This document shows positions 44,311 to 54,404 of a stretch of 64,000 nt of DNA, piece after piece. The translations under genes and the position numbers were made by a program. Location: assembly GCA_043392685.1 (NCBI GenBank), contig JBHZGM010000014.1, one strand, 5' to 3'. Source of the stretch: Metapseudomonas sp043392685. Lineage in GTDB: Bacteria; Pseudomonadota; Gammaproteobacteria; Pseudomonadales; Pseudomonadaceae. The notes under the pieces were generated by a model. That model was not told the origin of the DNA and made no database searches. It saw only the letters and a program-made list of their open reading frames with translations. Position 1 is the first letter of the stretch. Each line of letters begins with the position of its first letter.

Positions 44311-44335
44311 ATCGGCAGGCATCAGGCCTGCCGAT
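44311..44335 (-). terminator. Hairpin after the 44348 lipoprotein gene
   Basis: Perfect 10-bp stem ATCGGCAGGC / GCCTGCCGAT with a five-base loop, 12 nt beyond the lipoprotein stop on the minus strand. No T-run follows, so it may be an mRNA 3'-stabilising hairpin rather than an intrinsic terminator. Confidence 0.6.
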
Positions 44336-44347
44336 TCGCCAACGCGG

Positions 44348-44785
44348 TCAGCGGATGGACTTGATGGTGCCCTTGTTGCCGGTCACCTTGGCGGTCACCT
44401 TCTTGAACACGAAGTAGTCCTGCACGGTCAGCTCGTAGCGAGGCGCTACGATCAGGTCGGCACCGGATTCCTTGACGGCCTTGTAAGCAGCGGCGGATTT
44501 CACGGCGGAGATGGGATCGGGACCGAAGGGCAGGCCACCGCCAGTGTCGCCACCATAGGCAACGCCATCCGCGAACTGGGAGTCTCCACCGAACTGCAGG
44601 AAGCTGAACAGGATGTTCACCTCGGACTGTCCGCTGATCTGCTCACCCACGGCGACGTCGGCCTTCAGATCAGTTTTCACGCTGCCGTTCAGCGGCGAAG
44701 TCGGCTGGCTGACGTTGTAGCTGCTGCAACCCGTCAGGGCAGCGAGGGCGGCGGCCAGGGCAGCGGGGACGAGGAACTTATTCAT
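44348..44785 (-). CDS. Hypothetical lipoprotein
   Basis: 145 residues with a clear lipoprotein signal: MNKFLVPAALAAALAALTGC, lipobox LTGC. The mature protein has the repeated SEVNILFSFLQFGGDSQFADG core and ends KVTAKVTGNKGTIKSIR, a beta-rich, basic tail. GGAGATTCC precedes the ATG at 44785. No family recognised. Between the molybdoenzyme and argF, transcribed on its own. Confidence 0.82.
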   Translation of the reverse strand: MNKFLVPAALAAALAALTGCSSYNVSQPTSPLNGSVKTDLKADVAVGEQISGQSEVNILFSFLQFGGDSQFADGVAYGGDTGGGLPFGPDPISAVKSAAAYKAVKESGADLIVAPRYELTVQDYFVFKKVTAKVTGNKGTIKSIR

Positions 44786-45460
44786 TGGAATCTCCATGGA
44801 TCGTTGAAAGTCTGAGCGGCTCCGCAGGTTTCTATATGCCGGAGCCATCCCCGGAACCACTCGATTCCGGGGACGCGCAAACCTATCAACGGACGGCTTG
44901 GAGCATCAGTTCATGCATTCCCAAAGTTCTCTCAGATACTTTCCCGCCGTTTCCACCCCGAATTACCTCAGGACGTAGGCTCCACCAGGCAGACCCGATT
45001 GCGGCCACCAGACGCAAGGCATAGGCCAGCCACAGAGAACGTCGGGTTCCCGGATTGTCCTGAACGGGTTCCGGACCGGTTCCAGCCGTTCGCATTCTCA
45101 TCCCTGCCTGCGTGTGGAAACAGCTTGGCCAAGCACCCGGGTAGAAACTATCCCGGGCAATGGGTGATTGCCGTCACCCCCGAGGTCGTTGTACAACATC
45201 CGCCCCGGCGCGAAAGGCAAGCTATAGCAGCCTTTCCGATGACACCGGAGGGCCCCGGCCGATGCCGCCCCGTCAGGCGCATAGCCACGAACGACGCGGC
45301 CTCCGGCGCATATTGGAAATGCGCGACATTTCCTTATAAGATCGCGCCTTCCCCCTGAATCGTCGCCACGTGCGGCCTCAACCGCCCGTCCCGCCTGCTT
45401 TGTTCCCGCAACACCCGGCCAGGACATGCGGCCAGTGACAAAAGAAGAAAGGTAGTAACC
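44786..45460. other. 675-nt gene-free region upstream of argF
   Basis: No convincing coding frame: short frames lack family sequence and ribosome sites. A plausible sigma70 promoter for argF is TTGGAA (45313-45318), 16-nt spacer, TATAAG (45335-45340). That leaves a leader of about 110 nt before argF. No riboswitch or ArgR box could be assigned with confidence. Confidence 0.45.
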
Positions 45461-46378
45461 ATGAGCGCTAGGCATTTTCTCTCCCTGATGGACTGCACTC
45501 CCCAGGAGCTGAACAGCCTGATCCGTCGAGGCACCGAGCTGAAGGATCTGCGCAACCGAGGCGTACGTTACGAACCTCTGAAAAGCCGTGTGCTGGGCAT
45601 GATCTTCGAGAAGGCCTCCACCCGGACCCGTCTTTCCTTCGAGGCCGGCATGATCCAGCTCGGCGGCCAGGCCATCTTCCTGTCCCCGCGCGACACCCAG
45701 CTCGGCCGTGGCGAGCCCATCAGCGACAGCGCCATCGTCATGTCGCGCATGCTCGATGCAGTGATGATCCGCACCTTCGCCCACAGCACGCTGACCGAGT
45801 TCGCCGCCCACTCCCGCGTACCGGTGATCAACGGCCTGTCCGATGACCTGCACCCCTGCCAGCTCCTGGCCGACATGCAGACCTTCCTCGAACACCGCGG
45901 CAGTATCCAGGGCAAGACCGTGGCCTGGATCGGCGACGGTAACAACATGTGCAACTCCTATATAGAGGCGGCCATCCAGTTCGACTTCCAGCTGCGCGTC
46001 GCCTGCCCTGAAGGCTACGAGCCCAATCCGGCGTTCCTCGCCCAGGCCGGCGACCGCGTCAAGGTCGTACGTGACCCGCGCGAAGCCGTGGTTGGCGCCC
46101 ACCTGGTCAGCACCGACGTCTGGACCTCCATGGGCCAGGAAGATGAAACCGCCAAGCGCCTGGCGCTGTTCGCCCCCTACCAGGTGAACAAGGCGCTCCT
46201 CGACCTGGCCGCAGAGGACGTGATCTTCATGCACTGCCTGCCGGCCCACCGCGGCGAAGAGATCAGCGTCGACCTGCTCGACGACCCGCGTTCGGTAGCC
46301 TGGGACCAGGCGGAAAACCGTCTCCATGCCCAGAAGGCCCTGCTCGAACTGCTGGTAGAACACGCCTCTCACGCATGA
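45461..46378 (+). CDS. argF: Ornithine carbamoyltransferase (anabolic)
   Basis: 305 residues. Carbamoyl phosphate site EKASTRTRLSFEAG, the HPCQLLADMQT motif, and HCLPAHRGEEI for ornithine binding. Converts ornithine and carbamoyl phosphate to citrulline, the substrate of ArgG. Length and SxRTR motif fit the anabolic enzyme. Its stop overlaps the next ATG (ATGA, 46375-46378). Confidence 0.96.
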   Translation: MSARHFLSLMDCTPQELNSLIRRGTELKDLRNRGVRYEPLKSRVLGMIFEKASTRTRLSFEAGMIQLGGQAIFLSPRDTQLGRGEPISDSAIVMSRMLDAVMIRTFAHSTLTEFAAHSRVPVINGLSDDLHPCQLLADMQTFLEHRGSIQGKTVAWIGDGNNMCNSYIEAAIQFDFQLRVACPEGYEPNPAFLAQAGDRVKVVRDPREAVVGAHLVSTDVWTSMGQEDETAKRLALFAPYQVNKALLDLAAEDVIFMHCLPAHRGEEISVDLLDDPRSVAWDQAENRLHAQKALLELLVEHASHA

Positions 46379-47484
46379 ATCGCGAACTGCTCCTCAGCCT
46401 GCGCAACCTCAGTTGCGGTTACCACGACCAGCAGGTTGTGCGGGGCCTGAACCTTCATCTCAATGCCGGTGACATCGGCTGCCTGCTCGGCCCATCGGGC
46501 TGCGGCAAGACCACCACCTTGCGCGCCATTGCCGGTTTCGAGCCGGTGCTGGAGGGCGAGATCGAGCTGGCCGGCGAAATCATCTCCCGTGCCGGTTTCA
46601 CCCTGGCGCCGGAGAAACGCCACATCGGCATGGTGTTCCAGGACTACGCCCTGTTCCCGCACCTGACCGTGGCGGATAACGTCGCCTTTGGCATTCGCAA
46701 GGAGCCCGGTTTCGAAAGCAAGGTCGGCGAACTGCTGGAGCTGGTGAAGCTGGGCCATCTGGCCAAGCGCTATCCCCACGAGCTGTCCGGCGGCCAGCAG
46801 CAGCGCGTATCGCTGGCCCGCGCGCTGGCGCCGGAGCCGCGCCTGCTGCTGCTCGACGAACCCTTCTCCAACCTCGACGGCGAACTGCGCCGCCGCCTCA
46901 GCCAGGAGGTCCGCGAGATCCTCAAGGCTCGCGGCACCAGCGCCATCCTGGTGACCCACGACCAGGAAGAAGCCTTCGCGGTCAGCGACCATGTCGGCGT
47001 GTTCAGGAACGGCCTGCTGGAGCAGTGGGATACGCCCTACAACCTCTATCACGAGCCCTTGACCCCTTTCGTCGCCAGCTTCGTCGGCCAGGGGTATTTC
47101 ATTCGCGGCCAGCTGATTTCGGCCGATTCGGTGAACACCGAACTGGGCACCATCCGCGGCAACCGCGCCTACACCTGGCCGCAGGGCTCGTCGGTGGACG
47201 TGCTACTACGCCCGGATGACATCGTGCATGCGCCCGATAGCGACCTGCGCGCCAAAGTGATCGGCAAGACCTTCCTCGGCGCCGCCACGCTCTACCGCCT
47301 GCAGCTGGCAACCGGCAGCCAGCTGGAATCGATCTTCCCCAGCCATGCCGACCACCAGCCCGGGGAGGAAGTCGGCATCCGCATCGCCGCCGACCACCTG
47401 GTGGTGTTTCCGGCCCAGGGCAGCGTCGCCGCCCACTTCACACCCCAGGAATCCGGCGTACGCCGCATCAGCGGCGCACTCTGA
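46375..47484 (+). CDS. ABC transporter ATP-binding protein (iron/polyamine/thiamine class)
   Basis: 369-residue importer ATPase: Walker A GPSGCGKTT, signature LSGGQQQRVSLARAL, Walker B LLLLDEPFSNLD, H-loop THDQEEAFA, then a C-terminal TOBE-type regulatory domain (about 255-369). Resembles FbpC/PotA-type proteins. It is an orphan: no permease or binding protein lies beside it in the window. The four-base overlap with argF implies co-translation, an arrangement seen in Pseudomonas. Substrate unknown. Confidence 0.86.
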   Translation: MNRELLLSLRNLSCGYHDQQVVRGLNLHLNAGDIGCLLGPSGCGKTTTLRAIAGFEPVLEGEIELAGEIISRAGFTLAPEKRHIGMVFQDYALFPHLTVADNVAFGIRKEPGFESKVGELLELVKLGHLAKRYPHELSGGQQQRVSLARALAPEPRLLLLDEPFSNLDGELRRRLSQEVREILKARGTSAILVTHDQEEAFAVSDHVGVFRNGLLEQWDTPYNLYHEPLTPFVASFVGQGYFIRGQLISADSVNTELGTIRGNRAYTWPQGSSVDVLLRPDDIVHAPDSDLRAKVIGKTFLGAATLYRLQLATGSQLESIFPSHADHQPGEEVGIRIAADHLVVFPAQGSVAAHFTPQESGVRRISGAL

Positions 47485-47518
47485 AACCTTCACGCTCGCA
47501 GAAGGTGGTGTTCTGACC

Positions 47519-47581
47519 GTAGGAGCGAGCTTGCTCGCGAACAGCCCGAGCACGATCCTTCGCGAGCAAGCTCGCTCCTAC
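47519..47581. repeat. REPIN overlapping the 3' end of the PhzF-like gene
   Basis: Perfect 23-nt arms (GTAGGAGCGAGCTTGCTCGC plus GAA, and its complement) around the core CAGCCCGAGCACGATCC (47542-47558). The core is the exact reverse complement of the core at 6331-6347. One REP arm also supplies the TAG stop codon of the PhzF-like gene at 47578-47580. Confidence 0.9.
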
Positions 47582-48360
47582 AGCCACATCCTCCCACTGG
47601 CCACCAGCACCGAATGCCCGGCGATGCTCACCCGATCTCCGTCGAGCCGGCACCAGAGTTCGCCGCTGCGCGCAGAACATTGCTCGGCGCGCAGCACGCG
47701 CTTGCCGAGACGATTCGCCCAGTAGGGGATCAGCGCGCAGTGGGCCGCGCCGGTCACGGGGTCTTCGTCGATGCCGATCACCGGGCCAAAAAAGCGCGAG
47801 ACGAAGTCATGTTTCATCCCCGTCGCGGTGACGATCACACCCGACCATGGAAGTTTCGCCAGTGCCTTGAAGTCCGGCGTGCAATCGCGCACGGCCTTTT
47901 CCGAATCCAGCACCACCAGCAGGAAGTTGGCGCCCAGGGCATCCACCGGGGCAACGCCGAGGGCATGTTCCAGTTCCAGGGTCACGCCTACCTCGCGGGG
48001 AACCTGGGCGGGGAAGTCCAGAGCCAGGCGCCCCTCCTCCTCACGGCTCACCCGCAGTTCACCGGACTTGCTCATGAACTCCAGGCAGTCGCCCGGTTCC
48101 TGATAAAGCTCGAACAGCACATGGGCGCTGGCCAGGGTGGCATGGCCGCACAGCGGCACCTCGGCCTTGGGGGTGAACCAGCGGATGTGCCAGGCACTGC
48201 CCTCCTTCACCAGGAAAGCGGTCTCCGACAAGTTGTGTTCGGCGGCGATGCGTTGCATGAGCTGGTCATCGAGCCAGGCGTCGAGGCGATAGACCACAGC
48301 CGGGTTGCCGCCGAACGGGCGTTGGGTGAAGGCGTCGACCTGATGGAATTCCAGCTGCAT
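47578..48360 (-). CDS. PhzF-family isomerase/epimerase-like protein
   Basis: 260 residues, full length for the PhzF fold: two similar domains, with FTQRPFGGNPAVVYRLD at the start, catalytic-type Glu in AEHNLSETAFLV and the GEDP-like IDEDPVTGAAHCAL loop. Not part of a phenazine cluster, so the true substrate is unknown. GGAGCTTGCG precedes the ATG at 48360. The final codon is CTG and the TAG stop lies in the REP arm at 47578-47580, so the C-terminus was either set or shortened by the REP insertion. Confidence 0.88.
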   Translation of the reverse strand: MQLEFHQVDAFTQRPFGGNPAVVYRLDAWLDDQLMQRIAAEHNLSETAFLVKEGSAWHIRWFTPKAEVPLCGHATLASAHVLFELYQEPGDCLEFMSKSGELRVSREEEGRLALDFPAQVPREVGVTLELEHALGVAPVDALGANFLLVVLDSEKAVRDCTPDFKALAKLPWSGVIVTATGMKHDFVSRFFGPVIGIDEDPVTGAAHCALIPYWANRLGKRVLRAEQCSARSGELWCRLDGDRVSIAGHSVLVASGRMWL

Positions 48361-48459
48361 CGCAAGCTCCTCTTGAAGCGGGGTGGGGAAACCAGCCTGC
48401 CAGCCATCAGCGCCCTGCGCGCCGTACAGCGGCCAGCATTCATCGTTGGTACAGCCAGA

Positions 48460-49245
48460 TCAGTCTAGTGGAGGCAGGCCATAGCGCTGCAGCAGCGCAT
48501 TCATCCGCCCGGACTCGTGCAGGCGCTTGAGTCCGGCCTCGAACACCGCGGCATGACGCGCGCTGGCTTGCAGCGCCGGCGAGAATGCGAGGTAGATAGG
48601 CACGTCCGGCGAGCGGCACCCCGCCTTCACCAGCTTGCCCTGCTGTCCACTGCTGGCAAGCAGCGAGTCCATCACCCAGGCATTCTCGATGGTGGCGTCG
48701 ATGCGCCCCAGCAGAACCTTTTGCACGTTCATTTCCAGGGCCTGGTCACCGGATGCCACCTGCACCCGCGCGGGGTCGTCGCGCTTGATGCGGATGTAGG
48801 TGTCGAGTTCCTGGCCGTAGCTGTAGCTGTTGATGCTCCCCAGGCGGACTTCGGCAAGGGACTCCAGGCCCCGATAGCGCCACCGGGTTCCAGGGGCGAC
48901 GTAGAAGCACATGCGTGACACGCCGGGCGCGGTGGGCGTGAAGATGAAGTCGGGGGCGTCCTGCAGACCGGCGCCGATCAGGGCATGCAGCTGGCCGCCA
49001 CGGGCGTCGTGGACGGCGCGGGCCCAGTTCACCACGCGGTATTCCACATCGATGCCGGCCTCGCCGAAGATTTCCGTTGCCAGTTCAACGAAGATGCCCG
49101 GCCGTGGCGAACCGGGCTGGCAATTGATGGGGCACCAGATATCTCCGGCGATCACCAGGGTGTCAGCGCGGGCCAAAGGAAAGAGCAAAGAAGCGGCCAA
49201 CAGCACCAGAAGCTGCCAGCGGCGTTTCAGCCTTCCTTTCCCCAT
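48460..49245 (-). CDS. Periplasmic substrate-binding protein (SBP_bac_3-like)
   Basis: 261 residues with a signal peptide (LLVLLAASLLFPLARA) and a type II binding fold: VIAGDIWCPINCQPGSPRPG, then GIFVELATEIFGEAGIDVEY and LAEVRLGSINSYSYGQELD. Start at ATG 49245 chosen because GGGAGGGG lies 4-11 nt upstream; another in-frame ATG at 49263 lacks a ribosome site. No transporter genes are adjacent, so it may be a solitary sensor or binding protein. Cys residues in CPINC and in AGCRSPD could form a disulphide. Confidence 0.83.
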   Translation of the reverse strand: MGKGRLKRRWQLLVLLAASLLFPLARADTLVIAGDIWCPINCQPGSPRPGIFVELATEIFGEAGIDVEYRVVNWARAVHDARGGQLHALIGAGLQDAPDFIFTPTAPGVSRMCFYVAPGTRWRYRGLESLAEVRLGSINSYSYGQELDTYIRIKRDDPARVQVASGDQALEMNVQKVLLGRIDATIENAWVMDSLLASSGQQGKLVKAGCRSPDVPIYLAFSPALQASARHAAVFEAGLKRLHESGRMNALLQRYGLPPLD

Positions 49246-49270
49246 TACCCCTCCCTTCCCCATGGCAACC

Positions 49271-50758
<1,488 letters not shown>

Positions 50759-50847
50759 GGGGATCTTTCCTTGTTGGCGTTCTTGTTGTCAGTTTCGAGC
50801 CTGCCCCCCATCCCGCCAAGCCTGCACGGCGGATCGTGGGCGATTGA

Positions 50848-51318
50848 TCAGGGCCGGCCGATGTCGGCGAAATGTCCCTGGGTATGGGTCGCCAGGGTGT
50901 CGGCCGAGAGTTCCACTTCCAGCCCGCGCCGGCCGGCGCTGACGTGGATGGTGTCGAAGTTGCGGGCGCTGCCGTCGATGAAGGTGCGCAGGCGCTTCTT
51001 CTGCCCCAGAGGGCTGATGCCACCCACCAGGTAACCGGTGCTGCGCTGGGCCTGGCCGGGGTCGGCCATCTCGACCTTCTTCACGCCGGCGGCCTGGGCC
51101 AGGGCCTTGAGGTCCAGGGTGCCAGCCACGGGGACCACGGCCACCAGCAGTTCGCCCTTCTCGGTAGCGGCGAGCAAGGTCTTGAACACCCGCGCCGGGT
51201 CCAGGTTGAGCTTTTCGGCGGCCTCCAGCCCGTAGGAAGGCGCCTTGGGATCGTGGTGGTAGCTGTGCACCTTGTGCTCAGCCTTGGCTTTCTTCAGCAG
51301 ATCGATGGCGGGAGTCAT
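50848..51318 (-). CDS. ybaK: Cys-tRNA(Pro)/Cys-tRNA(Cys) deacylase (YbaK/EbsC)
   Basis: 156 residues, single YbaK editing domain. Lys in RVFKTLLAATEKG, GGISPLGQKK and the FIDGSARNFDTIHVSAG segment are the family landmarks. Hydrolyses cysteine mischarged on proline tRNA. Start at 51318 (MTPAIDLLKKAKAEH); upstream in-frame codons are not family-like. Divergent from glpR. Confidence 0.93.
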   Translation of the reverse strand: MTPAIDLLKKAKAEHKVHSYHHDPKAPSYGLEAAEKLNLDPARVFKTLLAATEKGELLVAVVPVAGTLDLKALAQAAGVKKVEMADPGQAQRSTGYLVGGISPLGQKKRLRTFIDGSARNFDTIHVSAGRRGLEVELSADTLATHTQGHFADIGRP

Positions 51319-51419
51319 GTTCGATTGTGAAAATCCTGCGACAGATTCGGCGTACCTTAGCGGAAAAGCGATGATTCCACAGCCCACCGCTATAATCCCG
51401 CGCAACACAAGGAGCCAGC

Positions 51420-52178
51420 ATGAACCTGGGCCCGCGCCAACAAGACATCCTCGACCTCGCCCGCGAACGCGGCTACGTCAGCATCGACGAGCTGGCCCAA
51501 GCCTTCGCCGTCACCCCGCAGACCATCCGCCGCGACATCAACCAGCTCGCCGAACACGGCCTGCTGCGGCGCACCCACGGCGGCGCCGCCAGCGAGGCAT
51601 CGAGCATTCAGAACACCGCCTACGCCATGCGCGCCGGGCAGAACCGCGACGAGAAGCAGCGCATCGCCGAGGCGGTGGCCGAGTACATCCCCGACCATGC
51701 CTCGCTGTTCATCAATATCGGCACCACCACCGAAGCCATCGCCCGCGCCCTGATGGGCCACAAGGGCCTGAAGGTGATCACCAACAACCTGCACGTGGCC
51801 GCGCAACTGGCGGACAAGCCGGACTTCGAAGTCCTGGTGGCCGGCGGCACGGTGCGCAGCGACGGCGGCATCGTCGGCCAGGCGGCGGTGGATTTCATCC
51901 AGCAGTTCAAGGTGGACTACGCGCTGGTGGGCATCAGCGGCATCGATGAAGACGGCAGCCTGCTGGACTTCGACTACCAGGAAGTGCGGGTTTCCCGGGC
52001 CATCATCGAAAACGCCCGGCAGGTTTTCCTCGCCGCCGACTCCAGCAAGTTCGGCCGCAATGCCCTCGTTCGCCTGGGCTCCATCGCCCTGGTGGACCGC
52101 CTGTTCACCGACCACCAGCCCTCCCCCGCGCTGAGTCGCCTGCTGGCCGAGCACAAGGTGCACCTCGAACGGGTCTGA
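51420..52178 (+). CDS. glpR: DeoR-family glycerol-3-phosphate regulon repressor
   Basis: 252 residues. N-terminal winged HTH (RQQDILDLARERGYVSIDEL, VTPQTIRRDINQLAE) and a C-terminal sugar-phosphate-sensing domain (NIGTTTEAIARAL, DYALVGISGIDEDGSLLDFD). Represses glpD and glpK until glycerol-3-phosphate binds. AAGGAG lies 9-14 nt before the ATG. Next gene is glpD. Confidence 0.95.
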   Translation: MNLGPRQQDILDLARERGYVSIDELAQAFAVTPQTIRRDINQLAEHGLLRRTHGGAASEASSIQNTAYAMRAGQNRDEKQRIAEAVAEYIPDHASLFINIGTTTEAIARALMGHKGLKVITNNLHVAAQLADKPDFEVLVAGGTVRSDGGIVGQAAVDFIQQFKVDYALVGISGIDEDGSLLDFDYQEVRVSRAIIENARQVFLAADSSKFGRNALVRLGSIALVDRLFTDHQPSPALSRLLAEHKVHLERV

Positions 52179-52204
52179 CCCAACCTCCCCTGTATGAATT
52201 GTCC

Positions 52205-52250
52205 ATGACCACCTGGCGCGAAACCGCGCATCGGGCTGGTCATTTTGTTT
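52205..52250 (+). terminator. Terminator/attenuator hairpin between glpR and glpD
   Basis: ATGACCA (52205-52211) pairs with TGGTCAT (52237-52243) around an inner GCGCG/CGCGC stem and is followed by TTTTGTTT. It probably ends glpR transcription so that glpD has its own promoter. Confidence 0.65.
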
Positions 52251-52276
52251 GAGCTCATCTAGGCTATTTTCGGAAG

Positions 52277-52293
52277 TGAACATCTTAAGTTCA
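52277..52293 (+). promoter_or_regulatory. Candidate GlpR operator upstream of glpD
   Basis: TGAACATCTTAAGTTCA, a perfect 5-bp inverted repeat with a 7-bp centre, 22 bp before the glpD ATG and flanked by TTTTCGG and GTTTCGA. DeoR-type GlpR proteins bind such palindromes; the assignment rests on position. Confidence 0.5.
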
Positions 52294-52314
52294 GTTTCGA
52301 CCTTGGTGCCTGCC

Positions 52315-53844
52315 ATGAATCACAACCATTCCCCAATCGCCGAGGTCTATGACCTCGCCATCGTCGGCGGCGGAATCAATGGCGTCGGCATTGCCGCCGA
52401 CGCGGCTGGCCGGGGCCTGTCGGTGTTCCTCTGCGAGAAGGACGACCTCGCCCAGCACACCTCATCGGCCAGCAGCAAACTGATCCACGGCGGCCTGCGC
52501 TATCTGGAACACCACGAATTCCGCCTGGTACGCGAAGCCCTGGCCGAGCGCGAAGTGCTGCTGGCCAAGGCGCCGCACATCGTCAAGCCGCTGCGTTTCA
52601 TCCTGCCTCACCGGCCGCACCTGCGCCCGGCCTGGATGATCCGCGCCGGCCTGTTCCTCTACGACCACCTCGGCAAGCGCGAGCGCCTGCCCGCCTCCCG
52701 CAGCCTGCGCTTCGGCCCCGGCAGCCCGTTGCAGGCGGAGATCACCCGCGGCTTCGAATACTCCGATTGCTGGGTCGACGACGCCCGCTTGGTGGTGCTC
52801 AACGCCATGGCCGCCCGCGAGCGCGGCGCCCATGTGCATACCCGCACCCGCTGCGTCAGCGCCCGCCGCAGCAAGGGTCTCTGGCATATCCATCTGGAGC
52901 GCGCCGATGGCAGCCTGTTGTCGATCCGCACCCGCGCCCTGGTGAACGCCGCCGGCCCCTGGGTGGCACGCTTCCTCGAAGAGGATCTCAAGCAGACGGC
53001 GCCCTACGGCGTGCGCCTGATCCAGGGCAGCCACATCATCGTGCCGCGCCTGCATGACGGTGAGCAGGCCTACATCCTGCAGAACGAGGATCGCCGCATC
53101 GTCTTCGCAATTCCCTACCTCGAGCGTTTCACGCTGATCGGCACCACCGACCGCGAATACCACGGCGATCCGGCCCGGGTGGCGATCACCGCCGAAGAAA
53201 CCCGCTACCTCTTGGACGTGGTCAACCGCCACTTCAAGCGCCAGGTGAGCGAGCAGGACATCCTCCACAGTTATTCCGGCGTGCGTCCCCTGTGCGACGA
53301 CGAGTCGGACGATCCGTCGGCGGTGACCCGCGACTACACCCTGGCCCTGTCCTCCCACCCCGGCGATGCGCCGCTGCTTTCAGTGTTCGGCGGCAAGCTC
53401 ACCACCTACCGCAAACTCGCCGAAGCCGCCCTGCAGCAGCTCGCGCCCTGGTTCCCCTTGGCCAAGGGTCCCTGGACCGCCAGTGCGCCGCTACCGGGTG
53501 GCGAACAGATGGAAAGCCGCAGCGCCCTGGTGGAAGAGCTCTGCTCCAGCTTCGGCTGGCTGCCCACCCACATCGCCCGGCGCTGGGCCAACCTCTACGG
53601 CAGCCGCAGCTGGCACCTGCTGCGCAACGTCCGTGAACTGGCTGACCTCGGCGAACACCTGGGCGCCGGCCTCTATGCACGGGAAGTGGACTATCTCTGC
53701 CAGGAGGAATGGGCGACCAGCGCCGAAGACATCCTCTGGCGCCGTACCAAGCTCGGCCTGTTCATGAGCACGGCCCAGCAGGCGCGCCTGGCCCAGTACC
53801 TGAAGCACGAACATCCGCGCCGGCCGCGGGCGGATGCGGCCTGA
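52315..53844 (+). CDS. glpD: Aerobic glycerol-3-phosphate dehydrogenase
   Basis: 509-residue membrane-associated FAD enzyme oxidising glycerol-3-phosphate to dihydroxyacetone phosphate with electrons to quinone. FAD motif DLAIVGGGINGVGIA, SSASSKLIHGGLRYLEHHEF, and FGGKLTTYRKLAE near residue 360 are family hallmarks. Start at ATG 52315; the frame is open from 52249 but that part holds the operator. Confidence 0.96.
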   Translation: MNHNHSPIAEVYDLAIVGGGINGVGIAADAAGRGLSVFLCEKDDLAQHTSSASSKLIHGGLRYLEHHEFRLVREALAEREVLLAKAPHIVKPLRFILPHRPHLRPAWMIRAGLFLYDHLGKRERLPASRSLRFGPGSPLQAEITRGFEYSDCWVDDARLVVLNAMAARERGAHVHTRTRCVSARRSKGLWHIHLERADGSLLSIRTRALVNAAGPWVARFLEEDLKQTAPYGVRLIQGSHIIVPRLHDGEQAYILQNEDRRIVFAIPYLERFTLIGTTDREYHGDPARVAITAEETRYLLDVVNRHFKRQVSEQDILHSYSGVRPLCDDESDDPSAVTRDYTLALSSHPGDAPLLSVFGGKLTTYRKLAEAALQQLAPWFPLAKGPWTASAPLPGGEQMESRSALVEELCSSFGWLPTHIARRWANLYGSRSWHLLRNVRELADLGEHLGAGLYAREVDYLCQEEWATSAEDILWRRTKLGLFMSTAQQARLAQYLKHEHPRRPRADAA

Positions 53845-53853
53845 GGTGTACAT

Positions 53854-53949
53854 GTGGGGGCGAATTCATTCGCTAACCGGACCGAAGGTTCGGCCGTGGG
53901 TCCCATAGGGGGACGCTGCGCATCCCTTCGCGAATGAATTCGCCCCCAC
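53854..53949. repeat. REPIN of a second type (GTGGGGGCGAATTCATTCGC arms)
   Basis: Arms GTGGGGGCGAATTCATTCGC and its complement at 53930-53949 flank about 56 nt that contains an inner CCGAAGGTTCGG palindrome. It lies between glpD and the decayed hydrolase gene. Half-copies of the same arm occur at 22622-22638 and near 62990. Confidence 0.85.
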
Positions 53950-53982
53950 AAGAGCCCCGACGAAATCAGGCGCCGACAGTGA

Positions 53983-54246
53983 TCACAGCTGCGCCACATG
54001 CCCCTCGGCACGACGATGGGCCATCAGGCGCTGCACCACCTCATCCGGCCAGTGGATGAGCTGGCCACCCAAGCCCATGATCATCAGCAGTGCCGGATCG
54101 CGCTCGCGCCCCACGCTCTGGTACGCCAGACGCACCTCACCCAGGTCGACGGTTTCCGTCGGCACGGTCACATCACAGCGAGCGTTGGCGAAAGCAAATG
54201 AAGGCAGGCCACAAATGAGCGCGGCGAGCAGGATCAGCACACGCAT
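53983..54246 (-). pseudogene. Truncated alpha/beta-hydrolase gene remnant
   Basis: 87 residues: signal peptide (VLILLAALICGLPSFAFA), then VDLGEVRLAYQSVGRERDPA and LLMIMGLGGQLIHWPDEVV. This is exactly how a secreted or periplasmic alpha/beta-hydrolase begins, up to the oxyanion strand. The frame then ends after QRLMAHRRAEGHVAQL, with no nucleophile elbow, acid or His. The last 16 residues could be the true C-terminus of the same hydrolase, joined by a large in-frame internal deletion. A hydrolase gene follows glpD in P. aeruginosa. Expression as a short exported peptide is possible. Confidence 0.72.
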
Positions 54247-54404
54247 GTTGGAAATCCAGAGCGCAAAACCCCAGTCGAACGCAATTCTGATGAATTCCTG
54301 CCGTTCGCTCTGCCACAGAACGGTGACAGTTTGATGATCAGCGCCGAACGGTCATTGCCAGGCCCGGGGAAGCGACCGGCGCGGCCGCCTCCCCAATGCC
54401 AGTC

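Noticed and set aside
44999..45358. 119-codon plus-strand frame in the argF upstream region
   Set aside because: No ribosome site, no recognisable sequence, and it overlaps the putative argF promoter.
45098..46372. 424-codon minus-strand frame opposite argF
   Set aside because: Antisense shadow; argF is unambiguous.
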